64,000 nucleotides of DNA. Source: Massilia sp. PDC64 (GTDB lineage Bacteria > Pseudomonadota > Gammaproteobacteria > Burkholderiales > Burkholderiaceae_D). Each line of letters starts with the position of its first letter. The first letter of the stretch is position 1. The stretch covers positions 930,001-994,000 of the forward strand of contig NZ_FMZS01000001.1 of the NCBI RefSeq assembly GCF_900101265.1, written 5' to 3'. The notes beneath the pieces were generated by a model. That model was not told the origin of the DNA. It saw only the letters and a program-made list of their open reading frames with translations, and did not search any database. Shown here piece by piece: positions 20,042 to 29,469 of this stretch. Position numbers and translations under genes: made by a program.

Positions 20042-20467
20042 ATGTTCACCCCCTCCTCCAACGACGTCCGCCGCTTTTTCTGCGAGGCCTACCGCAAGCG
20101 CCGCGCGGGCGAGATCCTGACCCCGATGGACGCCATCGCCGCCGACTGGATCGAGCAGCATCCCGAATACCACGACGAGCTGACGGATGCGGATGCGGCC
20201 GTGGCGCGCGACTATTCCGTCGAAGGCGGCAAGCCGAATCCGTTCCTGCACCTGTCGATGCATTTGTCGATCACGGAACAGGTATCGATCGACCAGCCGC
20301 GCGGCATCCGCGCCGCCTACGAGGCGCTGGCCGCGCGCGTGGGCGAGCATGAGGCGCACCACGGCATCATGGAGTGTCTCGGCGAGATGATCTGGTCGGC
20401 GCAGCGCCACGGTACGCAGCCGGATACGGACGCGTACGTGGAGTGCGTGCGCAAGCGCGTCCGTTAA
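20042..20467 (+). CDS. DUF1841-family protein
   Basis: This is a 141-residue soluble protein with the DUF1841 pattern: FTPSSNDVRRFFCEAYRK at the start, NPFLHLSMHLSITEQ in the middle and EAHHGIMECLGEMIW near the end. The conserved His-rich helix suggests metal binding, but no function is known. A TACAAT at 20000-20005 may be its -10. Its TAA stop overlaps the convergent sulP stop in a shared TTAA (20464-20467). Confidence 0.9.
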   Translation: MFTPSSNDVRRFFCEAYRKRRAGEILTPMDAIAADWIEQHPEYHDELTDADAAVARDYSVEGGKPNPFLHLSMHLSITEQVSIDQPRGIRAAYEALAARVGEHEAHHGIMECLGEMIWSAQRHGTQPDTDAYVECVRKRVR

Positions 20468-21969
20468 TCCAGCTTGTCGTCGGCCACCCGGTAGCGCGGG
20501 TCTTCCGGCAGGTTCACCTCGATCATGTCCTTCGCGCGCTCGAGCAGCGCGCGGCAGTCCGGGCTCAGGTGACGCAGATGCAGGCGCTTGCCGAGGGCGC
20601 GGTAGCGTTCCGCCAGGCCGTCGATGGCCTGGATCGCGGAGTGGTCCGCCACGCGGGCGCGGCGGAATTCGACGACGACGTCCTGCGGATCGTCCTTCGG
20701 CGTGAACAGCGCCTGGAAGCCGGCCGCCGACGCGAAGAACAGCGTCCCCTCCAGTTCGTAGACTTTCCAACCGTGCGCGTCCTGCGCCGTCGCGACGCGG
20801 ATCTGCTTCGCGTGCTGCCACGCGAACACCAGCGCCGACACGACCACGCCCACCAGCACGGCGGTCGCCAGGTTGAAGACGAGCGTCACGCCGGCCACCA
20901 GCACGATCACGAGCGCGTCTGCGCGCGGCACCTTGCCGAACAGGCGGAACGTGCCCCATTCGAACGTCTTTTCGCACACGACGAACATCACGCCGATCAG
21001 CGCGGCCAGCGGAATCCGCTCGATCACGCTTGCGCCGAACAGGATGAACGACAGCAGGAACAGCGACGCGCAGATGCCGGACAGGCGTCCGCGCGCGCCG
21101 TTGCCCACGTTGATCATGCTCTGGCCGATCATCGCGCAGCCGCCCATGCCGCCGAAGAAACCGGTGACGACGTTGGCCACGCCCTGCGCCAGGCTTTCGC
21201 GGTTCGGCTGGCCCCGGGTGTCCGTGATCTCGTCGATCAGGGTCAAGGTCAGCAGCGTCTCGATCAGGCCCACGCCCGCCAGCACGAGCGAGTACGGGAA
21301 CACGATCTTCAATGTCTGCAGGTCGAACGGCACGTCCGGCACGCGGAACGCCGGCAGGCCGCCGGCGATGGAACCGAGGTCGCCCACCGTCTTCGTCTCG
21401 ATGCCCGTGACATGCGCGAGCAGCGCGACGGCGAGGATGCCGACCAGCGTGGCCGGCACGGCCTTCGTGATGCGCGGTGTCAGGTACACGATCGCCATCG
21501 TCAGCGCGACGAGGCCCAGCATCGTCCACAGCTGCGGGCCCGCCATCCAGCCGCCGCCCGTCTTGAAGTGTTCGAACTGCGCGACGAAGATCACGATGGC
21601 CAGGCCGTTGACGAAGCCCAGCATCACGGGATGCGGCACCATGCGGATGAATTTACCGAGCCGCGCGGCGGCAAACAGGATCTGCAGTACGCCCATCAGC
21701 ACGATGGCGGCGAACAGGTATTGCACGCCGTGCTGGACAACCAGCGCGACCATGACGACGGCCAGCGCGCCCGCGGCGCCGGAAATCATGCCGGGCCGGC
21801 CACCGAACGCGGAGGTGATGAACGAGACCAGCACGGCGGCATACAGGCCGGTCAGCGGCGACACGTGGGCCACGAGGGCGAAGGCAATGGCCTCGGGGAC
21901 CAGCGCCAGCGCGACCGTCAGGCCGCTCAATACATTGGTCTTGATGTGGGAAGGGGATACGTCGGACAA
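20464..21969 (-). CDS. SulP-family anion transporter with STAS domain
   Basis: This is a 501-residue inner-membrane transporter of the SulP/SLC26 family, which moves sulfate, bicarbonate or similar anions. About eleven helices fill residues 12-390, including VPEAIAFALVAHVSPLTGLYAA, with a C-terminal cytoplasmic STAS domain (about 400-501). The start appears to be TTG at 21967-21969, with GGAG about 8 bases upstream. No ATG is available before the first conserved helix. A strong intrinsic terminator ends just before the Shine-Dalgarno, so expression needs read-through or regulation. The substrate is not determined. Confidence 0.9.
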   Translation of the reverse strand: MSDVSPSHIKTNVLSGLTVALALVPEAIAFALVAHVSPLTGLYAAVLVSFITSAFGGRPGMISGAAGALAVVMVALVVQHGVQYLFAAIVLMGVLQILFAAARLGKFIRMVPHPVMLGFVNGLAIVIFVAQFEHFKTGGGWMAGPQLWTMLGLVALTMAIVYLTPRITKAVPATLVGILAVALLAHVTGIETKTVGDLGSIAGGLPAFRVPDVPFDLQTLKIVFPYSLVLAGVGLIETLLTLTLIDEITDTRGQPNRESLAQGVANVVTGFFGGMGGCAMIGQSMINVGNGARGRLSGICASLFLLSFILFGASVIERIPLAALIGVMFVVCEKTFEWGTFRLFGKVPRADALVIVLVAGVTLVFNLATAVLVGVVVSALVFAWQHAKQIRVATAQDAHGWKVYELEGTLFFASAAGFQALFTPKDDPQDVVVEFRRARVADHSAIQAIDGLAERYRALGKRLHLRHLSPDCRALLERAKDMIEVNLPEDPRYRVADDKLD

Positions 21970-21980
21970 GGCGGGGCTCC

Positions 21981-22020
21981 AAAAAACAAATCCCCCCTGC
22001 CGGCAGCGGCAGGAGGGATT
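21981..22020 (-). terminator. Intrinsic terminator/attenuator immediately before sulP
   Basis: On the minus strand AATCCCtcCTGCC-type and GGCAGgggGGATT-type arms (22020-22008 and 22002-21989) form a stem with one mismatch, followed by TGTTTTTT (21988-21981). The sulP ribosome site begins a few bases later. It ends the leftward cytochrome transcript or attenuates sulP. Confidence 0.85.
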
Positions 22021-22035
22021 CCGGACAATCCGGAT

Positions 22036-22056
22036 GGGCCGTTATTGTAACGGCCC
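22036..22056 (-). other. Second stem-loop after the cytochrome genes
   Basis: GGGCCGTTA (22036-22044), loop TTG, TAACGGCCC (22048-22056) form a perfect 9-bp hairpin 8 bp after the stop of the first cytochrome gene. No U-tract follows on the minus strand. It may protect the 3' end of the cytochrome mRNA. Confidence 0.6.
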
Positions 22057-22063
22057 GTGCGGA

Positions 22064-22420
22064 TCAGCGCTTCGTGACGAGCGCCGCGGGCAGGCTTTCC
22101 AGGTAGGCGGCGATGTCGGCCATGTCGCGGTCGGACAGCGGCTGGGCCATGCCGGCCATGATCGGATTGTTGCGACCGTTGGCGGCTTTGTTGCCGCGCT
22201 TGTACGCGGTCAGCGCGTGCACGAGGTAGTCGGCATGCTGGCCGGCCAGCTTCGGATAGCTGGGATCGATCGGGGTCTTGTAGTCGGCGCCGTGGCAGGA
22301 CGCGCAGTTGTATTTCTTCGCCAGCTCGGCGCCGTTGGCGGCATTGCCCCCGGCGAGCGCCTGGCCGGACAGGGCCAGCGCGGAAGCGCCCAGGGTCAGC
22401 GCGACGATCAGTTTATTCAT
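22064..22420 (-). CDS. Periplasmic class I cytochrome c, 118 residues
   Basis: This is a small exported monohaem cytochrome c. The signal peptide spans about residues 1-23 (LGASALALSGQALA), the haem-binding motif is CASCH, and a distal Met ligand probably lies in IMAGMAQPLSD. The end has the usual DIAAYLESL helix. It carries electrons in the periplasm. It follows a second cytochrome of the same family by 10 bp, forming a two-gene unit. The ATG at 22418-22420 is fixed by the signal peptide. Confidence 0.93.
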   Translation of the reverse strand: MNKLIVALTLGASALALSGQALAGGNAANGAELAKKYNCASCHGADYKTPIDPSYPKLAGQHADYLVHALTAYKRGNKAANGRNNPIMAGMAQPLSDRDMADIAAYLESLPAALVTKR

Positions 22421-22430
22421 GGCGCGCTCC

Positions 22431-22769
22431 TTACTTGGACGGGGTCTGTTGCGAATAATAGGCGGCGATGTCGGCGATGTCCTGGTCGGACAGGCTGGCC
22501 GCGATACCGCGCATGGACGGGTGGTTGCGGTCGCCTTTTTTATAAGCCTGCAGCGCGGCTTCGATGTACTTGGCCGACTGTCCGCCGATCTTCGGTACGC
22601 GATAGACTTCAGGGAACGTGCCCTTGTATTCCGGGATGCCGTGGCAGCCGATACACTGCTCGATCTTGTTGGGTGCTGCCTTCGGATTGCCGACGATGTC
22701 GGCCGCGCTGGCCGTGCCGGCAATCGAGGCGCCGGCGGCAAGCACGAGTAATGCGGTTGATATTTTCAT
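22431..22769 (-). CDS. Periplasmic class I cytochrome c, 112 residues
   Basis: This is an exported monohaem cytochrome c with a signal peptide (residues 1-22, ending GTASA), a haem motif CIGCH, and a likely distal ligand Met in SMRGIAASLSD. The C-terminal DIADIAAYYSQQ helix matches the partner gene. The two cytochromes are probably duplicates acting in the same electron path, possibly like the c4/c5-type donors to terminal oxidases. It is first in the leftward pair and divergent from the MoxR gene. Confidence 0.93.
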   Translation of the reverse strand: MKISTALLVLAAGASIAGTASAADIVGNPKAAPNKIEQCIGCHGIPEYKGTFPEVYRVPKIGGQSAKYIEAALQAYKKGDRNHPSMRGIAASLSDQDIADIAAYYSQQTPSK

Positions 22770-22998
22770 GGATGACCTATCGTTGGGTTGAATCGATAGG
22801 GCGCCTTGCGACCCGTGCGGCGGCAGCAGGTTTTCTAGACCCCCGGTACTGCAACTGCAATGGCATTTTTGCCACGATCCAATCGATTCTATCCGAAGAA
22901 TATAGTCGAGTCCATTGGGCAGCGCAGCATGGACGGCCTGCCCGCCGCCGCGTTCTGGCATATACTCGTTGACGTTCCCATACGATAGCCCCAGGCCC

Positions 22999-23853
22999 AT
23001 GCACGCACCCCGACGCTTCGAAGGCAGCGACAACTATGTCGCCACCGCCGACCTGAAACTGGCGGTCAACGCCGCCCTCACCCTCGCCCGGCCCCTGCTG
23101 ATCAAGGGCGAACCCGGCACCGGCAAGACGATGCTGGCCGAAGAGGTCGCGGCCGCGCTGGACATGCCGCTGCTGCAGTGGCACATCAAGTCCACGACCA
23201 AGGCCCAGCAGGGCCTGTACGAATACGACGCCGTCTCGCGCCTGCGCGATTCGCAGCTGGGCGACGAGCGCGTGCGCGACATCCACAACTACATCGTCAA
23301 GGGCGTGCTGTGGCAGGCGTTCACGGCGCCGGAGCCCGTCGTGCTGCTGATCGACGAGATCGACAAGGCCGACATCGAATTCCCGAACGACCTGCTGCGC
23401 GAACTGGACCGCATGGAGTTCTACGTGTACGAGACGCGCGAGATGGTCGTGGCGAAGCACCGGCCCCTCGTCATCATCACGTCGAACAACGAGAAGGATC
23501 TGCCGGACGCCTTCCTGCGCCGCTGCTTCTTCCACTACATCAAATTCCCCGACCGGGACACGATGGCGGAAATCGTGAAGGTCCACTACCCCACGCTGAA
23601 GGCCGACCTGCTGTCCGCCGCGCTGCAGAGTTTTTATGAACTGCGCGACGTGCCGGGCCTGAAGAAAAAGCCATCGACGTCGGAATTCCTCGACTGGCTG
23701 AAGCTGCTGCTGGCCGAGGACATCCCGGCCGAGATCCTGCGCAGCCAGGACGGCAAGACGATCGTGCCGCCGCTCGCGGGCGCCCTGCTGAAGAACGAGC
23801 AGGACGTGAGCCTGTTCGAGCGCCTCGTGGCGATGGCGAGGCACAACCGATGA
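22999..23853 (+). CDS. MoxR-type AAA+ ATPase
   Basis: This is a 284-residue AAA+ ATPase of the MoxR group. Walker A GEPGTGKT is at residues 37-44, Walker B VVLLIDEIDKAD near 115-126, and sensor 1 in IITSNNEKDLPDAFLRRC. MoxR proteins act as chaperone-like ATPases with VWA partners in assembly or activation of metalloenzymes and other complexes. A VWA protein is encoded two genes downstream. A TATACT near 22960 is a weak -10 candidate. Its stop overlaps the next gene by ATGA. Confidence 0.93.
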   Translation: MHAPRRFEGSDNYVATADLKLAVNAALTLARPLLIKGEPGTGKTMLAEEVAAALDMPLLQWHIKSTTKAQQGLYEYDAVSRLRDSQLGDERVRDIHNYIVKGVLWQAFTAPEPVVLLIDEIDKADIEFPNDLLRELDRMEFYVYETREMVVAKHRPLVIITSNNEKDLPDAFLRRCFFHYIKFPDRDTMAEIVKVHYPTLKADLLSAALQSFYELRDVPGLKKKPSTSEFLDWLKLLLAEDIPAEILRSQDGKTIVPPLAGALLKNEQDVSLFERLVAMARHNR

Positions 23854-24437
23854 TCCACGTCGACCCTGTCACGCTCGAATTCAACGGGGTGCGCCTGGAA
23901 CCGCTCGCGCTGCACCACCTGGACGGCCTGCGCGCGGCCGCCGCGGACGGCGAACTGTGGAACCTGCGCATCACGTCCGTGCCGGAACCGCAGGACACGG
24001 AAGCCTATATCCGCACGGCGCTGGAGATGCACAACCGGGTCGCGTTCGCCGTCGTCGACGCGTCCAGCGACACCGTGATCGGCACGACCAGCTACCACGA
24101 CATCATGCCCGCGATCGACCGCGTGGAGATCGGCTACACGTGGTACGCGAAGAGCCGCCAGCGCAGCCACGTGAACACGAGCTGCAAGCTGCTGCTGCTG
24201 TCGCACGCGTTCGATACGCTCGGCTGCGCCGTCGTCGGCCTGCGCACCGATAATTTCAATTACGCGTCGCAGGCCGCCATCGAGCGCCTCGGTGCAAAGA
24301 AGGATGGCGTGCTGCGCCACCACGCGCCACGCCGCGACGGGACCGTGCGCGACACGGTCATGTACAGCATCGTGCGCGGCGAGTGGCACGAGATCAAGTC
24401 GCACCTGCACTATCGCCTGGCGCGCCACGCGGAGTAA
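23850..24437 (+). CDS. GNAT-family acetyltransferase (RimJ/RimL-like)
   Basis: This is a 195-residue acetyl-CoA-dependent acyltransferase. It shows the RimJ/L arrangement: an N-terminal LEPLALHHLDGL, the beta-4 region IGYTWYAKSRQRSHVNTSCKLLL in part, and the C-terminal FNYASQAAIERLGAKKDGVLRHH. The substrate is probably a protein N-terminus or small molecule, not known. It lies between the MoxR ATPase and the VWA gene with overlapping or 6-bp junctions, an unusual insertion in that pair. Confidence 0.9.
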   Translation: MIHVDPVTLEFNGVRLEPLALHHLDGLRAAAADGELWNLRITSVPEPQDTEAYIRTALEMHNRVAFAVVDASSDTVIGTTSYHDIMPAIDRVEIGYTWYAKSRQRSHVNTSCKLLLLSHAFDTLGCAVVGLRTDNFNYASQAAIERLGAKKDGVLRHHAPRRDGTVRDTVMYSIVRGEWHEIKSHLHYRLARHAE

Positions 24438-24443
24438 TGCGCG

Positions 24444-25613
24444 ATGCTGATCGACTTCTTCTTCACCCTGCGCGACGCGAAGGTCCCCGTCACGATCAAG
24501 GAATTCCTCACCCTGCTGGAAGCGCTGCAAAAGCAGGTGATCGCACCGTCGCTCGACGAGTTTTACTATCTCGCGCGCCTGACCTTGGTGAAGGACGAAG
24601 CCCATTTCGACAAGTTCGACCGCGCGTTCGGCGCCTTTTTCAAAGGGATCGAGACGGTGTTCGATCCGAAGGCCGACATTCCCCTGGACTGGCTGATCAA
24701 GCGGCTGGAGCGCGAGCTGACGCCCGAGCAGAAGGCGGAGCTGCAAAAGCTCGGCTACGACAAGCTGATGGACCGCCTGCAGCAGCTGCTGCAGGAGCAG
24801 AAGGAGCGCCACGAAGGCGGGAATAAATGGATCGGCACGGGCGGCACGTCCCCGTTCGGCAACGGCGGCACGAATCCCGAGGGCATCCGCATCGGCGGCA
24901 AGGGGGGCAACCGGTCTGCCGTCAAAGTGTGGGACCAGCGCACCTACCGCGACTACGACGGCGAGCGCGAACTGGGCATCCGCAACATCAAGGTCGCGCT
25001 GCGCCGCCTGCGCCGCTTCGCGCGCCAGGGCGCGCCCGACGAGCTGGCGCTGGACGAGACGATCCGCTCCACCGCCAACAACGCCGGCTGGCTGGACATC
25101 AGGATGCAGCCGGAGCGGCGCAACCGCATCAAGGTGCTGATGCTGCTGGACGTGGGCGGCACGATGGACGACCACATCGAGCGCACCGAGGAGCTGTTCT
25201 CGGCGGCGAAGGCCGAGTTCAAGCACATGGAGTTCTACTATTTCCACAACTGCGTCTACGACCACCTGTGGAAGAACAACCGCCGCCGCCACGCCGAACG
25301 CTTCCCAACGTGGGACGTGCTGCGCACCTACCCGCCGGACACGCGCCTGATCTTCGTCGGCGACGCGACGATGAGCCCCTACGAAATCCTCGCGCCGGGC
25401 GGCTCCGTCGAATACGCGAACGACGAAGCGGGCGCGGAATGGCTCGCGCGGTTCTGCCACGCGTTTCCGAAATTCGCGTGGCTGAATCCGGAGCCGGAAC
25501 ACCTGTGGCAGTACCGGCAGTCGATCGCCATCGTGCGGCAGATCATGGGCAACCGCATGTTCCCCGTGACGATCGACGGGCTGGAACGGGCGATGCGGCT
25601 GCTCAGCAAGTAA
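24444..25613 (+). CDS. VWA-domain protein, MoxR partner
   Basis: This is a 389-residue cytoplasmic protein of the CoxE/YeaD-like VWA group. The N-terminal half is helical, with a Gly/Asn-rich linker at about residues 124-158 (GNGGTNPEG). The VWA fold starts around residue 229. The MIDAS motif is DVGGTMDD (Asp236), a variant of the usual DxSxS that keeps the first Asp and Thr. The ATG at 24444 follows GGAG. It is the last gene of the MoxR/GNAT/VWA unit and likely forms a complex with the ATPase. The client is unknown. Confidence 0.9.
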   Translation: MLIDFFFTLRDAKVPVTIKEFLTLLEALQKQVIAPSLDEFYYLARLTLVKDEAHFDKFDRAFGAFFKGIETVFDPKADIPLDWLIKRLERELTPEQKAELQKLGYDKLMDRLQQLLQEQKERHEGGNKWIGTGGTSPFGNGGTNPEGIRIGGKGGNRSAVKVWDQRTYRDYDGERELGIRNIKVALRRLRRFARQGAPDELALDETIRSTANNAGWLDIRMQPERRNRIKVLMLLDVGGTMDDHIERTEELFSAAKAEFKHMEFYYFHNCVYDHLWKNNRRRHAERFPTWDVLRTYPPDTRLIFVGDATMSPYEILAPGGSVEYANDEAGAEWLARFCHAFPKFAWLNPEPEHLWQYRQSIAIVRQIMGNRMFPVTIDGLERAMRLLSK

Positions 25614-26204
25614 TCACTGCGCGCGTGCCGCCGCACGCACGATCAGGAGGCCGATGATGTCGATCCACAGGTGCACGAGCACCGCCGCGATCCAGCCGAC
25701 GTATTGATAAATCAGGCCCAGCGCGACGCTGCCGCCGAACACGCCGGCCGCCTGCGCCAGCGTGGCGAAGTCGAGCCGGCGGAAGCGGTACGCGGGCGTG
25801 TGCGTCACGACGAAGATCAGCGACGTGATCCAGATGCCCAGCAGCGGCTGCAGCGCCGCGCGGAACAGCGTCTCCTCGCCGATGGCGGCGGCCAGCGCGA
25901 TCCACAGGGGATTCAGGCCGCGCAGGTCGAGGCGCGCATAGCTCGCGATCGTGTCGGTGGTCGACTTCGCCCGCGCCGTCAGGCGGAACATGACATAGAA
26001 GCCGGCGGCGGCCAGCAATGCGAGACCCTGCCCGACCAGCAGCTGCCACAGCGGCGCCATCGGGCCGCCGAAGGCCGCGAGCGGGTCACGCTGGCCGAAC
26101 CAGATGATGGGTGTCGCCAGCAGGCAGAACATCAGGCACGTGAGCACCTGGGCCGTGAGGCGGATCGGGGGGCGTGGCGCCGGGGCGGGGATCGTTTGGG
26201 TCAT
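25614..26204 (-). CDS. CPBP-family intramembrane protease homologue
   Basis: This is a 196-residue membrane protein with about six helices. The CPBP (Rce1/Abi) marks are GEETLFRAALQP (Glu-Glu and Arg), VTHTPAYRF and the late His in VHLWIDIIGL. Bacterial members cleave or bind membrane peptides, and many are of unknown role. The ATG at 26202-26204 follows GAAGG, while the earlier in-frame ATG at 26225 lacks one. The stop directly abuts that of the convergent VWA gene. Confidence 0.88.
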   Translation of the reverse strand: MTQTIPAPAPRPPIRLTAQVLTCLMFCLLATPIIWFGQRDPLAAFGGPMAPLWQLLVGQGLALLAAAGFYVMFRLTARAKSTTDTIASYARLDLRGLNPLWIALAAAIGEETLFRAALQPLLGIWITSLIFVVTHTPAYRFRRLDFATLAQAAGVFGGSVALGLIYQYVGWIAAVLVHLWIDIIGLLIVRAAARAQ

Positions 26205-26303
26205 TCGGCATTCTACCTTCCGCAATTCCTACATGTAATCGTGCGCACATATCCCTCTTGTAGAATCGGCTCCACGTCATAACATTTTGACAAAGGAGCA
26301 GGC

Positions 26304-27494
26304 ATGCAGGATTTCCTGGCCATTCTCACGAGCCTCGCCTGGCCCTTCGCGATCACGCTGGCCTGGCTGGTCGGCGAATTCGGGCAGCGCTGGACGGGCC
26401 TGCCGCGCATCAGTTTCTATGGCATCGTCGGCTTCATCCTGGCCGCGCCCCAGCTGGGCGTGCTGCCGCTGCCTGAAGCCGGGACGACCCTGCTGCTGGC
26501 GGACGTCGGGTTCGGGCTGATCCTGTTCGAGCTGGGCTACCGCATCAACCTGCGCTGGCTGCGCACGAATCCGTGGATCGGCGTGACGGGCCTCGCCGAA
26601 GCGGGCCTCACCTTCGTGGGCGTGTACCTCGTCGCGAACGCGTTCGGCGCGGCACTGATCGACCGGCTGATGCTCGCGTCGCTGTCGATGGCGACGTCGC
26701 CCGCGACCGTCGTCCGCGTGATCAACGAACAGAAAAGCTCGGGCCAGGTGACGGAACGGGCGCTGCACCTGTGCGCGCTGAACTGCGTGTTGGCCGTGTT
26801 CGCGTTCAATGCCACCGTCGGCCTGTGGATCTTCCGCACGTTCGAGGACGTGGGCGACGCGCTGTGGAACAGCCTCGTCGTGCTGGGCGTCTCGGCGTTT
26901 ACCGGCGCCGTGTTCGGCCTCGTCGTGCCGGGCGTCCTGCGTTTGCTGGGCAAGCTGGCGCAGGACGCCACCGTCGCCTTCGCGCTGGCCGTGATCCTGC
27001 TCGTCGCGATCACGTACGCGTTGGCCCTGTCGCCCGTCGTGGCGGCGCTCGCGTTCGGGCTGACGGCGCGCCACCGCCGCGTCGCGTTCAGCCAGGCGCA
27101 GCGCAATTTCGGCGCGCTGGGCGAGCTATTGACCGTCGTGCTGTTCGTGTTCGCCGCGTCCACGCTGGACTGGCGCCGCGTGTGGGCCGGCGCGGCGCTT
27201 GCCGTCGCCCTCGTGCTCGTGCGCCTCATTGCCAAGACGGCCGGCGTGACGGCGTTCGCACACCTGTCCGGCATTTCGTGGCGCAAGGGCGCGCTGACGG
27301 GGGTGGCGCTGACGCCGCTGTCCGTATTCGTGATCCTCTTGATCGAGCATGCGCGCCATGCGGGCGTGCAAGTCGTCGAAGAGCTGCGCGCCGTGGCGGC
27401 CGTGACGATGCTGCTCGAAGTGTTCGGTCCCATCATCCTGCAGCGTGCCCTCGTGTGGGCGCGCGAAGCGCCGGAGGCCCATCATGCCGCTTGA
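26304..27494 (+). CDS. Cation:proton antiporter (CPA family)
   Basis: This is a 396-residue polytopic membrane protein of 11-12 helices resembling Na+/H+ and K+/H+ exchangers of the monovalent cation:proton antiporter superfamily. Characteristic parts are the [10 protein letters not shown] helix, the unwound [12 protein letters not shown] segment and [16 protein letters not shown]. No C-terminal TrkA-N or TrkA-C domain is present, so it is shorter than Kef systems. The transported cation is not known. Its end overlaps the ybdK-like gene by 11 bp, so the two are co-transcribed. Confidence 0.87.
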   Translation: MQDFLAILTSLAWPFAITLAWLVGEFGQRWTGLPRISFYGIVGFILAAPQLGVLPLPEAGTTLLLADVGFGLILFELGYRINLRWLRTNPWIGVTGLAEAGLTFVGVYLVANAFGAALIDRLMLASLSMATSPATVVRVINEQKSSGQVTERALHLCALNCVLAVFAFNATVGLWIFRTFEDVGDALWNSLVVLGVSAFTGAVFGLVVPGVLRLLGKLAQDATVAFALAVILLVAITYALALSPVVAALAFGLTARHRRVAFSQAQRNFGALGELLTVVLFVFAASTLDWRRVWAGAALAVALVLVRLIAKTAGVTAFAHLSGISWRKGALTGVALTPLSVFVILLIEHARHAGVQVVEELRAVAAVTMLLEVFGPIILQRALVWAREAPEAHHAA

Positions 27495-28602
27495 ACCGTT
27501 CGCCACATCGGAACCGCTGACGTTCGGCGTGGAGCTGGAACTGCAGCTCGTCAGCCTGTCCGACTTCGACCTCACGCCCGCCAGCCCGGACCTGATGCAC
27601 CTGTTGAAGCGCAAGCCGTTTCCAGGCAACGTCACGCCCGAGATCACGGAAAGCATGATCGAGATAAATTCGAGCGTGCAGACGAACTACCGCACGCTGC
27701 TGGCCGAACTGCTGGAAATCCGCGACACGCTCGTTGCCGCCAGCGACGTGCTGAACATCGGCATCGCGGGCGGCGGCACGCATCCGTTCCAGCACTGGTC
27801 CGAGCAACGCATCTCGGCCAAGCCCCGTTACCAGGAATTGTCCGCGCTGTACGGCTACCTGGCCAAGCAGTTCACCGTGTTCGGCCAGCACGTGCACATC
27901 GGCTGCGCCAGTGGCGACGACGCGTTGTACCTGCTGCACGCGCTGTCGCGCTACATCCCGCATTTCATCGCCCTGTCCGCGTCGTCGCCGTTCGTGCAGG
28001 GGCACGACAGCGGCTTCGATTCCGCGCGCCTGAACTCCGTCTCGGCGTTTCCCCTGAGCGGCCGGGCACCGTTCACGCTCAGCTGGGCCGATTTCGCCGA
28101 CGTCTACTTCGCCAAGATGGAGCGCACGCGCATCATCAGGAGCATGAAGGATTTTTACTGGGACCTGCGGCCGAAGCCGGAATACGGCACGATCGAGCTG
28201 CGCGTGTGCGATACGCCGCTGACGGTGGAGCGCGCAGCCGCGCTCGCGGCCTACCTGCAGGCACTGTGCCGCCACCTGCTCCAGCGGCAGGAGGCGGCGC
28301 CGCTCGAGGACGACTACCTCGTCTACAACTACAACCGCTTCCAGGCCAGCCGCTTCGGCCTCGACGGCGTGATCACGCATCCGAAGACTTATGAACAGAT
28401 CCCGCTGCGCGAGGACATCATCGCGACGCTGGACCTGATGGAACCGCATGCGCAGGCGCTGGGCAGCCTGGAAGCACTGCTGCACCTGGCCGCGGCGGCC
28501 AGCGACGGCGGCGACGCGAGTTTTCTGCGCGGGCAATACGAACGCCAGGGCAGCACGGAGGGCATGGTCGACGCGGCCATCCGGCGCTTCCGCGGCCGCT
28601 GA
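27484..28602 (+). CDS. YbdK-family carboxylate-amine ligase
   Basis: This is a 372-residue ATP-dependent ligase of the glutamate-cysteine ligase type 2 (YbdK) family. It shows [12 protein letters not shown] at the start, [17 protein letters not shown], the [10 protein letters not shown] metal/nucleotide motif and [15 protein letters not shown]. coli YbdK has weak gamma-glutamylcysteine synthetase activity, and the true substrates are unknown. The start ATG at 27484 lies within the end of the antiporter gene. Confidence 0.93.
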   Translation: MPLEPFATSEPLTFGVELELQLVSLSDFDLTPASPDLMHLLKRKPFPGNVTPEITESMIEINSSVQTNYRTLLAELLEIRDTLVAASDVLNIGIAGGGTHPFQHWSEQRISAKPRYQELSALYGYLAKQFTVFGQHVHIGCASGDDALYLLHALSRYIPHFIALSASSPFVQGHDSGFDSARLNSVSAFPLSGRAPFTLSWADFADVYFAKMERTRIIRSMKDFYWDLRPKPEYGTIELRVCDTPLTVERAAALAAYLQALCRHLLQRQEAAPLEDDYLVYNYNRFQASRFGLDGVITHPKTYEQIPLREDIIATLDLMEPHAQALGSLEALLHLAAAASDGGDASFLRGQYERQGSTEGMVDAAIRRFRGR

Positions 28603-28694
28603 AAAATTTTTTGATCGCGTGTCGATCCGGCGGTCGTCCGTTCGTCGTAGGATCAGAGGGATGTCCTCTGCCACTTACGCCAAGGAGACCGATC

Positions 28695-29141
28695 ATGTCC
28701 ACGAATACCGTTGAATTGCACCGTGTTTTGAAATCCACCGCCGACCGCGTCTATCGCGCGTTCGTCACGCCGGCCGCCGTCGCCAAATGGCTGCCGCCGC
28801 ACGGCTTCACCTGCACGGTGCACGAGCAGGACGCCCGCGTCGGCGGCCGCTACCAGATGTCGTTCACGAATTTCACGACGGGCGGGAGCCACTCGTTCGG
28901 CGGCGAATACCTGGAACTGGAACCGGGCAAGCGCCTCGTCTACACGGCCGAATTCGACGATCCCAACCTGCCCGGCCGCATGCAGACGACCGTCACGCTG
29001 CGCGAGGTGTTCTGCGGCGTGGAGATCAAGGTGAAGCAGGAAGGCATCCCGGCCGCGATTCCCGCCGAGATGTGCTACCTCGGCTGGCAGGAATCCTTGC
29101 TGCTGCTCGCGCAACTCGTCGAGCCGGAAATCAAGGAGTGA
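28695..29141 (+). CDS. SRPBCC/AHSA1-family protein
   Basis: This is a 148-residue START-like (AHSA1) protein with HRVLKSTADRVYRAFVTPAAVAKW in part at the start and the C-terminal GWQESLLLLAQLVE helix. Such proteins have a hydrophobic ligand cavity and are often stress-related or regulated by ArsR-type repressors. The ATG at 28695 follows AAGGAGA. A small hairpin CAGAGG/CCTCTG lies upstream at 28654-28670. The 3' end overlaps the convergent ABM gene by 11 bp. Confidence 0.92.
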   Translation: MSTNTVELHRVLKSTADRVYRAFVTPAAVAKWLPPHGFTCTVHEQDARVGGRYQMSFTNFTTGGSHSFGGEYLELEPGKRLVYTAEFDDPNLPGRMQTTVTLREVFCGVEIKVKQEGIPAAIPAEMCYLGWQESLLLLAQLVEPEIKE

Positions 29142-29469
29142 CCAGGTCGGGCGGCACCTCGTCCCGCTCGTGCAGCCCGTAGTCGCGCACGACGGCGGCC
29201 ACGCGCAGGCGGTAATCGGCAAAGAGGCCGGTCCGCCCCGCCGCCTGCATCGCCCGGTGCGCGGGCAGGGTGCGCCAGCGTTTCACGGCGTCCTCGTCAC
29301 GCCAGAACGACAGCGACAGCATCTTCTCCGGCCGCGTCAGCGAGGCAAAGCGTTCGATGGAAATGAAGCCGTCGATCGCTTCCAGTTCGGGGCGGAGCGC
29401 GGCGGCCGCGTCGAGGTAATCCTGGCGCTTGCCCGGCGCCGGTTCCACTTCGAAGATCACGGCGATCAT
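29131..29469 (-). CDS. Antibiotic-biosynthesis-monooxygenase-fold protein
   Basis: This is a 112-residue ABM-domain protein ([41 protein letters not shown]). The ABM dimeric alpha-beta barrel includes haem-degrading and quinone monooxygenases as well as proteins without known activity. It overlaps the upstream NIPSNAP gene by four bases in one leftward unit, which may answer to the divergent ArsR regulator. Confidence 0.9.
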   Translation of the reverse strand: MIAVIFEVEPAPGKRQDYLDAAAALRPELEAIDGFISIERFASLTRPEKMLSLSFWRDEDAVKRWRTLPAHRAMQAAGRTGLFADYRLRVAAVVRDYGLHERDEVPPDLVTP

